This document shows positions 23,126 to 36,174 of a stretch of 64,000 nucleotides of DNA, piece by piece; the first letter of the stretch is position 1, and the number at the start of each line of letters is the position of its first letter. A program made the translations under genes and the position numbers. Source of the stretch: Eumeta japonica (taxonomy: Eukaryota > Arthropoda > Insecta > Lepidoptera > Psychidae); contig BGZK01000076.1 of NCBI GenBank assembly GCA_005406025.1, positions 763,941 through 827,940 on the forward strand, read 5' to 3'. The notes beneath the pieces were generated by a model. It worked only from the letters and a program-made list of their open reading frames with translations, searched no databases and was not told the origin of the DNA.

Positions 23126-26100
23126 TCCTAAGGCAACGTTTATAATCGATGAATTGAATGACCGTTTTAATTGTTCTTTGAACTTGAACAAAGCAATTGA
23201 AATTTTTATTACCTATAAATTTTTACACGTAAAACATAATTTGCAGATTTTACTAAAAGTAATCGTGCTACGGCAAATTTATAGATATGAAGTAATAATT
23301 ACCATGAAATTAGATAGATACTAAACCGTTTTTAGTCATGTTGATAAAGATATAAATTTACTTTTAATTTAAAATTGTTTTTTGTCGGGATAATTTATAC
23401 GAGTCTATACGAGTATATATCTACCACATGTTCATATGACCGACTCCATAATATCAATCTACAAATTCTTCGAGGTGTTAAACGTGTTAAAACATAACGT
23501 CCTATAAAAATATTCTACAAATGTTGAATTCAACAGAGACAAAATATAAATGATCGAGCACTTGTACGCCACAGCATCATAATAATATTATTGTACTGCT
23601 AAACATATGCAATGCGTTTAGCGAGTTCCTTTAGCAGCGATTCGCGCTTCATGTAGAACGGCCCGGCCCGGCCAGGAATACACTCCTCGCGCTAGGAATC
23701 ATCCTGAGCCGTGACAGGTTGAGTCATGCGCGTGCGCACACCACTTATGTAACGCGCCGTTTTTCTTTCGTTACTTGCGTCATTGGCGGTCACTACCGTG
23801 TTTATATTTTGGCCGCTGCGCATACGTCTATTATAGAATTTCTCGGTAGGACACTTTTTTTCTTTAAAAACGACGCAAAGCTGAAAATCTAAGAGCAACA
23901 TATATAATTTTTTAAAACAACAAATGTTCATTACATTCATCTCAATTTCTAAGATTTTTTTAACAGGTGTAGAGATTCTTGATTCGACTCTCCTGTCATT
24001 TATTGTATAACAAGTCTTATTATCACACAACTTCAAAACTGTTAAATAAATGTCGATAAACCTTGTTGCATCAACTAATTATAAGCGACTATTACGTATT
24101 CTAATTGTGTGTATATTTACATCCTCCTTTAATTGTAGAGTCTTCTATTCGAAAAAAACTATGTACTATATGCATAAATATATAACAGCAACAACAATAT
24201 GGAAAACACACGACGAAAATAAATGTAAATCCGATATAATAATTTTTAGGCAAGGATGTTTCTTTTTTAGGAAAGAAATTAACTGTTTAGGTAAGTCACG
24301 TTAGGGTTAATCACATCGCTCATAACGACAGACGTATATGTAAACCGTCATTACGCACTTTACTAATGCACCATTTTATTGAACTAGTATAACTCAATGT
24401 ACCACGTCATGAAAGGTCCTTATAGAACATAACCATTTAGTACCATAGAGTAACAGATAGTCTCTAACGTGTACTCGAAGGCACAACCAAAAAAGATAGA
24501 AAAATGTATGAAATAATTAAAATAAGATATTAATTTAGTAAAACTTTGAATAGTCTATTAGACGCAACTAACCACGCGAGATTGACCTGACATAATTCTA
24601 ATATAGCCTAGAAATATTTCTAACACTGTTTATAATCTAAAAAGTATACTTGTACAGCTACTTGAAATTTGTAATCATAATGTGTAAAAACTTGGTTAAT
24701 TATCAGCTTTGAAAATTGTTGAAAAGCTCACATTAACAAAGATAATTACCTTGAAACTTTCTAGGTAGAGCGGTTTTGATAATAGAGTTGGATTCTTAGA
24801 TTAGTATTTCTTGTATCAGTATGATATCTATAATAATCGTGAAGAGTGAGCTCTGTTTATAAATGTTATTAAAGCTTATATTTTTCGATTACGTATTGGC
24901 AACGATGTATGTAAATTACACACGTGTAAACAAAACACGGATTCACGACAAAAAAAATGTTAAACAGGCGTATGAACTAACCAGAAAGCGTCGTTAATGC
25001 AATTTTATAATTTGATAATACAGATAAAAATAAAAGGAAACGAATTATTATTTGCCACAAAAACTTTCAAGATATTAAAACTTTAGCACTTCTTACACAA
25101 GCTTAACAATCATAAGTTAAATTAGTTAGTAGTCAATCAATACACAGCACTATAGAATTATTACCAATTTGGTAAAAAGCTTATTAATGTTAGTAATGTA
25201 ATACTGATACTGGTAGGTTATAATTCCACAATTTAAATAATAGTTTTTTTTTTTAATTTTATTATCCATACGCTCACAGGCATTTTCAGTAGAATAAACG
25301 GAGACTACAGATTTCCCATACCATAATCTTTGTATACTTTTCTTTCTTACTGACATCTGTCAATCGTGTATGGAAATTCGTCAGTAGGAGTGCTTAAAAT
25401 GTGGCATTTTTTTTAAATATGGCATTTATTTGGTTTGCATAAGATATTTTAGGGCACCTTATCCCGAACCTTCCGTCACACAGATTCACTCTATAGGTTC
25501 CTTTTGCCAGTATACTTTTTCATTCATACCTTTGCGACATACTTTTTTATACCCTAGTCACTATATTTTCTTTCAAACAATACAGTTCTCTGACACCATA
25601 ATTCTATATCTATTTTCCAAAGACACAAAACACATACTATGATTCTACTTTCACGTTTTTTTTTTGCCACATCCACTTGCTCTGCTGTACATAACATTAG
25701 GCATAAAGACTCCATTGGCATAGTCAAAAGCGCTTATGGATTATTTTTTTTAAGTTTTTCAAGGTCTTTCTTACTTGATGTTAAGAAATTTTTAAGTTCT
25801 TAAAAGCAAGCAAGTACGACCACATTCACTTTGATTTCTGCTTTTACTCATTCATTATCTCTATCATGTTATCATTATTTGTAAAAAAAAGTACCCAAAA
25901 TAGACAATTTTTTTCACTTGTTAAACTCACTCACCTCTTTACATATTATTCGGAACTACGTTCGTAAAAAAACAATAAGATATCAGAATAATCTCTTTTT
26001 TAAATAAATAACAGAATAGAACTCAGCATGTTTACCTCAGAATGCGTGGGCATACTAATAAGTACATTATCTATAAACTTTGATTTGCTTAGAAAGACTA

Positions 26101-28349
26101 GATATTTGTTTGCTTACGTCTAACGTGACATGTTTACAACTTTTTTTGTAATTAAAGATGATATATTTGTGATCTTGTTTCGGATAATTTTCTAGAGAAC
26201 ATTCTGAATCGCATGAGCGCGTGCTCATATTTCAATTCACAGAGCCACTAATGTTACACTTTTACAAAATGTGAACTACCCTAAAACCCTTTAAAAATAG
26301 CACATTACAAGTTTCCTGACATTTTAATACAAAATAGCACCATATCAGCATAAGCATAACGAATGTATTAGCATAATCGCGCAGCAGGTGTCTCACGTGT
26401 GTCGAACGCTCTAATTCTTACTTCTGGAACTGTACGTAAAATCATTTGAAAATTGTATACTTTCACTTTAAATTGGAGCGTAGATCAGACGTAGCTATGG
26501 GTATTAGTATTAAAATAAATAGAAAAGCGTACATACGGACATTTTCTATAGGTCTTTTGTTTTTTCAATCTTGTCGGGCGTTCGCGGTCGCTACTCTCGA
26601 TCGAAAAAAATAATTCAAACACGTCTTACCCTTGACACGCACCAAACCGAGCGATACGGATAGGTATTACCTCCGCATATTGTTTTTATAGATAGCCGTG
26701 GTCATAAAGTGCTGGAACTTTTCCAACATCCAGATAAACGCCGTTGTACTCGATCGGGCTGCGCGCGCAGCTGTACGAATCGAATGAAACCGCAACGAAG
26801 AATAAATACATCGTGTTATAGTATAATACGTATAAGTGCGCATACACAGAAAATTATTGCGTCATTGCAGCTATTGCTTTTGTTATTCTTTTTTTTTTGG
26901 CTCCAAAATGTAGATTAGGTGCTATATCTGTTCAGAAGCTTCTATAATCCCCTGCCGTCTCCATCTTCAGATCCTGGAAATCATAAGCACCAGAGTATTT
27001 GACTACACAAAACAAATGAGCTCCAACTTGATGGATTTATCTAGTTTTGTTGAGTTCCTATGGCCACCTTCCTACAGCATCATACCATATCATATCCATG
27101 ATACCATATTATTGCATTGTTACTAAAGATACGCAAATGCGTCAATTTTGAGTCCAATGGAACGTCAACAAGTGGTACTAATTTAGCTTTCAAGATTAGG
27201 TAGGCGTGGAAAATTCGAAGAACACGAAAATCTCAAATACATTGGCGACATAAGTGCGGTCGACTGTCACTCGATTTACATATCGTGAAGAATGTAATCA
27301 CTGGTCTAGTTCAAAAGTTTGTAACGGTGTTGATTCTTGCTGTTGCTGGTAAAAATATAAATGAGGCCACATTGGATTCTGAATGACGTCTAAAAAAATG
27401 CATACAGGTCGCAAGTCCGCACGTAAACAGCTGTAAAAGTTATTAACAAAATAACATAAAAAGTTTTTTCCAAATTAACCTTATGAAATTTTTAGAAAAG
27501 ACTCTTAAAATCTCTCGTTTCGGAACTCTATCTCTATTATTAATAATTAAATTTAATATTGAAAATAGAAGAGCACGCGGAGAACGCTTAAGTTACGATG
27601 CTGTGCTACTAGAACAAAAAAATTGTCTACTATTGACCGTAACAAATTATTTGTTAGTAAATGCATTTTTAAGAAACATCATAGTATTATCTATATAAAG
27701 CACGAATATCCCGCAAATCATAATATTACCTATATAATCAAAGAAAGAATATCCCGCTGAAAATTAAAAAAAACGTGACTTTTCATATACAATGAGTTTA
27801 TTGTAAATTAATATTTTTTGGTTTTGTTTGCATTTAAAGCCGTTTAAAGTCGGTAAAGTCTACATTTAAAAAAATGCCAAAAGGTAATATGGAAATATAC
27901 AACAAAGTCAACCTTTATTAGTAATTTAAACAACAAAATGTTATTGAATTTACATCAAAAAGAGGAAAAATAATTCATGGCTTAGAATTTATTTATTTTT
28001 TAATGGTTTTAATTTTATTTTCAATATTTATTACCATATCTTGTTTACTTTTACATTTCAACAAAATATATACATAATGTTATCAATATCAGGCAATAAT
28101 GTAATAGCGACGAGATATTTAGTACTTCTTATATATAATTGTAATCATCACAACACACACACACATGTATATAATATATACAGTCATAATATTAAATTAA
28201 AGTACAAAATACAACTTCTTTCGTAAGTATTAAGAATAAAAAAAATTGCGAAATATGAATCAATTCCTGAAGAATACTTTAAAAGTCATAAATACTATAT
28301 AAATAGACTTGAGTCACGTGAGTACCTATAACGATCTAGTAGTCTGATG
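23126..28349. other. Long AT-rich stretch, no gene identified
   Basis: More than 5 kb without a convincing coding sequence. Open frames at 23692-24036 (minus), 24050-24304, 25150-25356 (minus), 25430-25642, 26709-26918 and 27483-27698 have no recognisable domains and AT-driven composition. A slightly GC-richer patch with CpG lies at 23640-23830 and another at 26570-26800. The 25560-25740 stretch read leftward gives fragments such as 'VMYSRASGCGK' that could be worn retroelement coding sequence, but this is too weak to call. Confidence 0.4.
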
Positions 28350-28425
28350 GACAATCACGTGGCTTAATGAGTACGACTGTGGTTCTGCACACGAGTGGGA
28401 ATAAATTCGATTCTTGATCGTGACA
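28350..28425 (+). repeat. Possible tRNA-derived SINE head
   Basis: 'tggcttaatgag' at 28360-28371 resembles an RNA polymerase III A box, and 'aattcgattct' at 28404-28414 a degenerate B box. The spacing is right for a tRNA-like module. The acceptor stem does not pair well enough for a tRNA gene. No second copy was found in the window, so the SINE call is tentative. Confidence 0.25.
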
Positions 28426-29739
28426 TGAGTACGCATCTCGTAAATACTTTTTTTGTCGTAATTTAAATAAAAATAATGTCAAGGTGAATTGCATTTATGA
28501 AGCATTTGTGTGAGTAGTTGTATTATGAAATCCCCATGAAGGCACTATACGGAGGTGTTGTTAAACATATAAAATTACGATTTTGACAAATATTTATTTC
28601 ACACAATAATAGTCATAACCAACCGATTAAGGAATTAGTATTTTTTTCATCGAAACATCGTCATTGGCCGAAAATTATTTTATTTTGGATGTATATTATC
28701 GTTTTTTATTAACACGATTTTCTGCCTTACTAGATTTTTGGGCTTGTCCACTTCGGTGACAACGGTCCATTGTTAAATATAACATAAAAAATGAAACGAA
28801 ACACAGAAACAGAAAAAAATCTGTTTCCTGTTCGAGCCAACAATTTGCATAGGCAAAAAGAGTTCTGAAAATTATTCATCAAATATGGATGGACGCAAAT
28901 TACTCCTTAAAAAAGATATCCTTTTTCAGCCGATAGCAACGGTAGCTAGATACTGGGAATAATTTTGTGGCCTATAGAAGCATTGAATATAAGGGTTCTT
29001 TTAATATAGATGACTTAATATTGTTGGAAAGCGGTTATGGTTCCAATTATATCCAATTGAGCCAATTGTAGTGTTTTGCACTACACTTACAAATAAACGT
29101 AGTATGTAACATGATAAAATAATATGTTCGAAATCCTACTTTGCCATAACAACTCACCTACATTAATGCGTAACTTTGTCATTAAAATAATATTTTCATT
29201 ATAAATTCTAAACTTACCTTCAGCGACCAAAGCTGCAGGGTTCAACGGCATATTTAACGTTTTCTTATCGAACAAATGGTCAAACAATAGAATTAATTTG
29301 GCAAACAGATTATCTATTCGAGATAGAAACAATAGTTTCGTATTTAACTTTCTAACATTGCGTTAAAACTCGGACGATGCACTGGATCCAAACGTGGTAG
29401 GTACATACATCATTACATTGTACAAAGAGCAAGAAGAGCACACCAAGTGTGCGGGTGATACGTTCATATCCGATGATTAATTGTCACCGCCACAAGCGCA
29501 CGAGTATATTATATGACACCAGCTTAAGGCTTTATTACATTGCTGCGGTCATTCACCGACTAACAGTCAACCATTCTCACATCCGATTAGTGAATATATT
29601 TTTACGAAAATTGTTACACATAATAAACTACACTAAATATATTGTGAAATAACTGTTTGGCGTCTTTTTTAATGGCTATGATTATTTCGCAACAGTTAAT
29701 TGGGTTAACCGCTCTACTCGTTGAAATACAACCGCCGCC
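28426..29739. other. AT-rich stretch, no gene seen
   Basis: No motif-bearing open frame. The minus-strand frame 29087-29332 is unrecognised. Confidence 0.4.
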
Positions 29740-30060
29740 GCTAGGTATTGTGTTACATTGTAACATCGAGATAACGACTCTCGGGACAGCAGCCGGGCGC
29801 GTGTAGCGCGACCAGGGGTTGTGGCACGACTGGTACCGTAGGCGGAGGGCGTCGACGACAGGCGCGGCGGGGGTTGGCGGGGTGGCAGGAAGCGCAACCT
29901 CCAATTATGTAAGCGGGTGGTTGCTATTTTTAAACCCCTTTATGCGCATAAAGCGGTCGGGTGCATTGTTTAGTGTCATGCGATGTAAGAACGCATTTAT
30001 AAATAGAAATCGCGGGCGTGCAGCGGGAGGCCGCTATTTGTAGCTAGATCGATGCGAATT
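29740..30060. other. CpG-rich block upstream of a candidate exon
   Basis: A GC-rich patch (29765-29900 especially) with several overlapping open frames on both strands, none with a domain. It lies ~0.9 kb upstream of the candidate coding exon at 30755-30926 and could belong to that gene's promoter or first exon. Confidence 0.25.
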
Positions 30061-30754
30061 CAATGGGCGCCGTTTGCACTCGCGCGAAAACGCTTGGCAT
30101 ACGACTGCATTATAAATCTAAATGAAGAACTGTGAATGCACGCACTCACTCGTTTCGTTTCCTGCTGCGGCGATAGTATAGAACAAAGCGATTCTGGGCA
30201 ACCGATTGTCCTATTTATTAGTCCCTAGATCTGAAGAACAAACATTTGGATAGAAATCGCGGCCCATGCTCGGATGTCGATACTTACCGTGAAATAATTT
30301 ATTTTTGAGCAAGACAACACGACAGCATGGCACGGCCGGCTAGCGTAAGCCTCGCCGATACAATGAACCGAGGTCATCGCTACGTCGTGAGTTATTTCGG
30401 CCTGTGTGTAACGTTGCACTGTTTATGCTGAAACTAAGTATTCGCAAGACCTGCCCGTTCGTGGCGCCGTCCACGCGTGTTCCTGCGGTCGGTCGTGTGC
30501 CTTTTCCGACCTGACAAACGACTTCTAGTTTGCGGCGTAGACCGATTGAGAGCATGTCGGCTTTTCAAATTCATAGTCGGATTTTCAAAAATTGATCGAT
30601 ACAGCCGAACTCGTCACATGAATGTTGGACCCACAGAAAATTACGGCATCACCGACTACCTACCGCATCCGGAATTCTTTTATTGGCACAAATAAATAAA
30701 AAACAAATAGAAGAAGTGCCTAGCTTCATTTGGGCGAGTTCTCTTCCTCCACAG
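30061..30754. other. Moderately GC-rich stretch, possible intron or 5' region
   Basis: Several overlapping frames (30225-30555 minus, 30477-30695 plus) without motifs. It ends in 'ctcttcctccacag', a good pyrimidine-rich splice acceptor. Confidence 0.3.
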
Positions 30755-30926
30755 AGGAATATTTTATTCCGCCATGTACTCCTGCTGTGGTTCACCCGCC
30801 CGACGTGCCGTGGCTTCCATCTCGTACCCGCCGGCCCCGGAGGGCGGGCCGTCGATCAACGACGACACGGAATCTTACTCGGTGCGGTGCTGCGGGCCCT
30901 TCTCGGGGCCGCCGATCCGCAGCGCG
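30755..30926 (+). CDS. Candidate internal exon carrying a start codon, protein not recognised
   Basis: The exon would open right after the acceptor 'ttcctccacag' (ending 30754), with 19 bases of 5'-UTR and 'ccgccATG' (ATG at 30774), a favourable start context. The reading frame runs 51 codons ('MYSCCGSPARRAVAS', 'YPPAPEGGPSINDD', 'YSVRCCGPFSGPP') to a possible non-canonical GC donor 'agcgcg|gcaagc' at 30926/30927. Third codon positions are overwhelmingly G or C (TAC, ATC, TCG, CCG, GAC, GTG, TGC, GGG, TTC), unlike the AT-rich flanks, which is the best sign of real coding sequence in the window. Past the donor the composition turns AT-rich at once. Cysteine pairs and Pro/Gly richness suggest a disordered N-terminus. 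I do not recognise the gene. Other frames across the same bases are open too, so a chance open frame in a GC-rich patch is the alternative. Confidence 0.4.
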
Positions 30927-31406
30927 GCAAGCCCCCATTTTTTACATTACGGATATCAAAATATTTAAGTCGACGTAAACTCTTGATGTATTAACATTGA
31001 AAATGTTTTTAGATGTCTTCACTGAGGTATCCGTTTTCAATAAAAGTGCGGCAGGGTTTTAGCGTCCTCAATTATTAAGATAGAAAAGTGAAAATGATAT
31101 CAAAAGATGCGTTATCGAAGGAAGCTACGATGCTACAAAAAGCAACACAAATTATAGACCCAATTTTTGGGGGATTTTTCCCGAAAAATTTCAATTTTCT
31201 TAAAAACGAAAAAGATATTAAAATTTTGACAAGAACCACTCTGGAGTATTGTTTGAGCTTATAATCACAAAAATCGGTACATATTTAATGGTACTTTAGT
31301 GGTCCCTTATGTAAAGACACTTACCTAAAATTTTGAAAATTTGATTAAATCTATATACAATATAGTTTTTCTTCTCATTTTTATATTGAAGATTGACTCA
31401 ATATCT
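30927..31406. other. AT-rich spacer
   Basis: No feature is seen. It would be intron if the preceding exon is real. Confidence 0.35.
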
Positions 31407-31651
31407 GACGCTTGCCTGCAACATGCATTAACATGCAGCATGCAACCCACCGTTGACCCTCGAATCTGCCTCTCCACTACGAATCTCTATCCAAATGATT
31501 GAATATTGATTCCAGAGGATTGACAGATATCGAACACCTAAGCAAGTGTTATTTATTTTTATAATTATCTAATTCCGCTAACTGTTAAATTGTTAATTTC
31601 TACGTACGTTTCATGCCAACCAGGCACATCCTCAGGAAAAATTTCCTGAGG
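31407..31651 (+). repeat. Dispersed repeat R2, copy 2, ending in a hairpin
   Basis: It begins 'gacgcttgcctgcaacatgc' and continues 'gttgaccctcgaatctgcc' and 'gaggattgacagatatcgaa', closely matching copy 3 (44774). It shares 'cgtttcatgccaaccaggca' with copy 3, then ends in a near-perfect palindrome 'cctcaggaaaaatttcctgagg' (31630-31651) not present in copy 3. Confidence 0.75.
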
Positions 31652-31960
31652 AAAATTTCCTCACACAATACAATATTCAATATCTGAATTGCATTTTCCC
31701 ATTTTTCGAAAATAGTGATACTTTTTAGAATCATACATTTTTAAAAAATCGGCCGTGTCATAACGAATGTGTACGGGAGTACTAATAGTTGTTTGTAATG
31801 ACTAAAAACGTTGATTTTTACCACGCTTTTATTACCTTCACTTACATGTATGTATCTATTTATCTATGTCACGGTATCTTTAAAAAAAAACACAGTTCGG
31901 GTAACAGATTTTTTGTGAAAACGTAGTAATTATAATTTTATAAAATACCTCATTTTTAGA
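31652..31960. other. AT-rich spacer between R2 and R1 copies
   Basis: No open frame or repeat is recognised. Confidence 0.4.
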
Positions 31961-32140
31961 ATTACGAGCTAAAGTGGGAAAAACAGAACCCCTATAGTTT
32001 CGTCATGTTCATCCGTCCGTATGTCACAAGCATTTTACTCAAAACTAGAAGACGTATATTGGGAAATTCATAGTGTAGGTGTTTTTATAAGCTGCTACTT
32101 AGTTTGGTAGTTAAATAACACAAATAAAAGATTCATTTTA
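31961..32140 (+). repeat. Repeat R1, 5' fragment (copy C)
   Basis: The segment 'gaacccctatagtttcgtca' + 'tgttcatccgtccgtatgtc' + 'acaagcattttactcaaaac', followed by 'gctacttagtttggtagtta', matches the first ~180 bases of copy B and then stops. Confidence 0.65.
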
Positions 32141-32579
32141 TTTAAAATTACCTTTTCGGATTTTTTCATAATCATAAACATTTTTATAAAACATTTAGGT
32201 CGATGTTGCAATTAAATAGCACTATGTATTAACTAACATAACCTCAAAACAGTTTACATTTGTAGAACGATTCTTTTTAAAGGTAACGCATTTTTAATTA
32301 AAATGGAGCCCAAAGTCAAAGAAAAATTTCATTGTTACAGACGTTAACATGAAATTAATTCCCGACAATTTTTAAAATACTTTGTGTTTAAAATATAATG
32401 AATTTTTATGGACTACTGTAAGTTAAAAACGATTTAAACCATGACAGCAGATTACAAAAAAAAAATGGCAATGTGAAAAGTGCATAAATAAATCTCATGA
32501 AAAAAATAAATGCTCGATAAAAACTCTTCTATAATGATTTGAAGATTGCAGGGTTCCGTAAGAAAACAATGAAAGATCT
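32141..32579. other. AT-rich spacer
   Basis: No feature is seen. The phrase 'gcagggttccgtaagaaaac' near 32549 may be the edge of another R1-like fragment just upstream of the retrotransposon. Confidence 0.3.
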
Positions 32580-33012
32580 ATGTATCTTATGCACAGCGTT
32601 GCCATTAAATTAGGTGTCACTTTAGATGAGCGGGACTTCGTCAGTGTCGAACGTGTTGGTATGATTAGGAGTACGGAGTCGAGGGACTCGGAGCGCTCGC
32701 GTCCATTAGTGGTGCGGCTGGCGCACCGCGTGCACCGCAAACAACTGCTAGCGGCGGCGCGCGTGCGACGCAGTGCTACTACGGCTGGACTGGGATTATC
32801 GTTTGAAGAACGTCGTTTATATGTAAACAAAAGGTTTACACGATTTAATTGACAGATCTTCTATAGGGCGTGCAGAAACTCGCTGAATGCCAACTGGAAA
32901 CATGTTTAGACCAGAGATGAAAAAATATATTCCCGGGAAAAAAACACCGAGAGACGCGATATCGTCTACGCACAGAGACTGAACAAATTTTTGGGAGAAA
33001 ATCATGTTCGCA
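32580..33012 (+). pseudogene. Retrotransposon ORF1 C-terminal remnant
   Basis: The frame contains 'LGVTLDERDFVSVERVG', 'PLVVRLAHRVHRKQLL', 'AAARVRRSATTAGLGL' and 'RRLYVNKRFTRFN', then a stop (TGA at the place of an Arg codon), and continues in the same frame with 'QIFYRACRNSLNANWKHV', another stop, and 'TRDEKIYSREK'. This is the conserved C-terminal domain of ORF1 proteins in many insect non-LTR elements, which bind nucleic acid as part of the retrotransposition particle. The N-terminal half is absent. G/C-rich codons contrast with the flanks. Confidence 0.8.
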
Positions 33013-33328
33013 GGATTTTTTAGAAAAGGTTTTTTTAGAAAGAAATATTAGTTGTTATAGGTCGACAAAATTTTAGGATAATTTTTTGTATATTATTATG
33101 TTCCTTAGCGATCATCAAACAAATTTTGTTTATTTTTCTTCCATATTTTAATAATTATCGTTGCCTCAGTTCCTACTTTGATCGGATAAATCTAATTTTA
33201 AGGCAAATTTGCCAAAGTTTTAAGCTAACTTTATCATACAGCTAGCTATAAACTACACAACGATATTGATACCATTATTAGGATGTTTAAATTATTTTTT
33301 TTTACACTTATTTTTATAATTGTCTAGG

Positions 33329-35850
33329 ATGTTTTCAAAAGTTCGTCTTTATAATCCAGGATCTTTAGGTATATGTCATGATGAACTCCTAATGGCAGTG
33401 TTACACCACTCTGTAGACATTTTGGCAATAAATGAAACGTGGCTGCAGCTTGATGAGAAAGATAAAGCATCAATATACCCGGCTATACTTTCCGAAGCGT
33501 CCCCCGTCTCACAGACGTGCGCCGTAGGCACGGCTGTGAAGTCGCTATTTATGTTAGGAAGGGTTTGAATGTGAGAATTTGTTGAACGGTTTTGGATTAA
33601 ATTTAACGGCGATGGGAATAAAACTGTGTTAGGTACAGCGTATTGTCCCCCTCAGACTAGATTTAGATATATTTTTAAATGCTTTGGCGGATTCCGTAAA
33701 CGTTTTATGTGATTACGATCACTTGATACTGCCTGGTGATTTTAATATTAACTTATTAGATTCAAATAGTCAAAACTTTTTGAAATTTTTTTTGGATTTT
33801 GTCAAACTTTTTAATTTAGAACAAGTGGTTTCCTCACCGATTCATTTCACTTAGTACAGTAAATCTCTTTTAGACGTTAAATGCACCGACGCTCGTGTTA
33901 CAAATATGACAATCGACGCCACAGGTAGCAAAAAAGGATTCATGCATTTATAACTTGTGACTTTAATTTTAAGAAATCACGCCTGTATCTCAAATTTGTT
34001 AGCTGCAGACCTCTTAAATATATTAATTTATCCAATTTTAAAATTGACTTTGAAGCTATTCCGTACTATAATTTTTTTAATAATACCTATAAGGTTAGTG
34101 ACATAGTTTTTGTTTTTCATTATTTAGTTACAGGATTATTCGATATCCAAGCCCCCTTTAAAATTATCTTAATAAAACAACACTCTTTTCCTTGGGTGAC
34201 GGAGAATATTAAATTTATGTTGCAAATCAGAAATGATGCACATTTGAAATATCTCAATACCAAAAACGACGTTCAGTAGAATTACTATAAAGATCTTTAA
34301 AAATTGGTTATCTCTTGATAGTGAAAAAGGGGCTTATTTTAGGCAGTATATCAATAAGACATTATGCGAAAATCTGAAAACAAATGTGCTCCCTCCAAAG
34401 TCTGAAACAGAACTACCTATCCATCTTAGCTCTCCTGAAGTATAAACAAGCATTTTCTTAATATATCTAGCTCTAGCCAGGTTAATATATCATACTTAAC
34501 TTATTTTTAATTTCACAAATGTATTAATTCTACTTTTAGAATCAAATGTGTAAACCAAAAAGATATCTCTAAGATAATTCGTTCCCTCAAATCGAATACA
34601 TTGGGCATTGACATTTAAACATGTTTCTGCTAACTCTAACTAAAACTTTAGATGCAATAACTTGTAAATAGATCTATCCATATGTCAACCTTTCCCCATC
34701 AGTGGAGGACAGCGATTATTCGACCTTTTCCAAAAAATACAAACCCCTCAACTTATAAAGATCTTCGACAAATCAGTATCTTGCCCTGCTTGTCGATATT
34801 ATTGAGAAGGTCATTTATTTGCAGCTTACCACTTACTTGGAAGCTCAAGGTATACTCCGCAAGGCCCAGTCCAGTTTTCGCAAGAATCGAAGTACTGCCA
34901 CTGCTCTGATAGACAATTGTAGCAATATTATAGAGGCTCAGGATGCCGGAATGGATACAGTGCTAATGCTGCTTGATTTTTCTCGCACTTTTAATGCAGT
35001 AAATATACCTCTGTTTCTTTCAAAGATGTCATATTACGGCTCCGACGTCTGACTGTGAGACGGTTTGACAGTTATTTGTCAAAGCGATGTCAGTTATGCA
35101 AGAGCGCAAGGGCAAAGGCTTCGTGTCCCTCTCTTCTCTATTAGCGGCTAGAAGGGGTCTATTCTATTCTAGGGCCGCTTCTTTTCATTATATGGTGCTG
35201 ACATTATAAGCTGTATAAAGAACTGTAAATACCATATTTATGCAGATGATTTACAATTATATATTTTCTGTCGTTCAGAGAATCTGAAATCTGCAATAGT
35301 CAGAATAAATGAGGTTTCATCTACAATATTTGTATGGTCCGTTTAAAACTACCTCGCGCTAAACTCCAGTAAATCAAAATTTATAATTCTGGATTCTAGT
35401 CAACAAATCCATAAAATATACACAAGAAACCTTATACTGAGCCTATACAATACACTACAAGTCCAAAATGCTTATGCTAGGTTTTGTTTTAATGTACCGC
35501 CTCGAAGCCACGTGACAACGTTTTTAAATAAATCAGAGATGGTAAATATGTCTTCTCGACGCTTTCTTCATTTTGCTCCTCTTCTTTTCGGCGTTGATCA
35601 AACAAGGACTCCCTCATAGTTATATGAATAATGGTCCTCTTCCAGTCGTTCTATTCGTCTTATCACTCCTATTATTCATAAAACCACCGCATTTAGAAGC
35701 AGTTTTAAATATGTCGCCTCTAAAGTATGGAATAATATCCCACTTCCATTGCGTAGCCTCCTATCAACTCACTCTTTCAAGCGTTCTTTAAAAGGACATT
35801 TTGTCACTGCAATTGGATGGCATTACCTATCACCTGCTATAAAAATTCTT
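33329..35850 (+). pseudogene. Endonuclease-reverse transcriptase (ORF2) remnant
   Basis: APE-type endonuclease segments come first: 'VRLYNPGSLG...ILAINETWL' (33340-33445), then in a shifted frame 'GYTFRSVPRL' and 'VAIYVRKGLNVRI', and 'LPGDFNINLL' near 33735. Reverse transcriptase follows: 'WRTAIIRPFPKNTNPSTYKD' (34700), 'LEAQGILRKAQSSFRKNRST' (34835), 'LMLLDFSRTFNAVNIPLFLS' (34965), 'ILGPLLF' (35170), and the catalytic 'YADD' box at 35239-35250 inside 'HIYADDLQLYI'. The C-terminus 'VWNNIPLPLRSLLSTHSF' ends near 35820. At least six frameshifts and many stops interrupt it. The YADD aspartates survive, but the protein cannot be made. Confidence 0.85.
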
Positions 35851-36174
35851 ATCCTAATAACTGTGAAAGGAAATACCCAATTTAAAATAAAAAGAAAGAA
35901 AGGTGGAATTATTTTACTTCCTATTTATATGTTTATCTTAGACCTGGTTGTACACTGCTACTAATTTAAGAATGCGCGAAACAAGGCCCTTAGCACTGCC
36001 TCCTTATTTCGTGTGCACAGGATTTTGTTTGGTATAATTATCAATACTAATTTTAAGTTTTCAGGAACCAGCTGAAAATCAGCGCTGTGGCTCAGGTTGC
36101 AACATATTACATTTCATTTATTTGTAACTGTTTCAGTTAAGTTCATTGCAGGATGGTATATATGTCATTTTATT

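Larger units (their letters stand above)
32580..36115 (+). mobile_element. 5'-truncated non-LTR retrotransposon (Jockey/CR1-like), dead
   Basis: A retrotransposon ORF1 C-terminus (32580-33012), a ~300 bp AT-rich gap and then endonuclease and reverse transcriptase segments (33329-35850) lie in the same orientation and in the order used by ORF1/ORF2 non-LTR elements. A 3' tail follows with 'ggaaccagctgaaaatcagc' and 'gctgtggctcaggttgcaac' before the R1 copy at 36175. I infer one element, truncated in ORF1 by incomplete reverse transcription. The gap could instead mean two independent insertions. Many frameshifts and stops show that it is old. Confidence 0.75.

Noticed and set aside
36001..36115. 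Polyadenylated 3' end of the retrotransposon
   Set aside because: The tail wording is recognisable but no poly-A run or target-site duplication could be fixed, so the exact end is left approximate.
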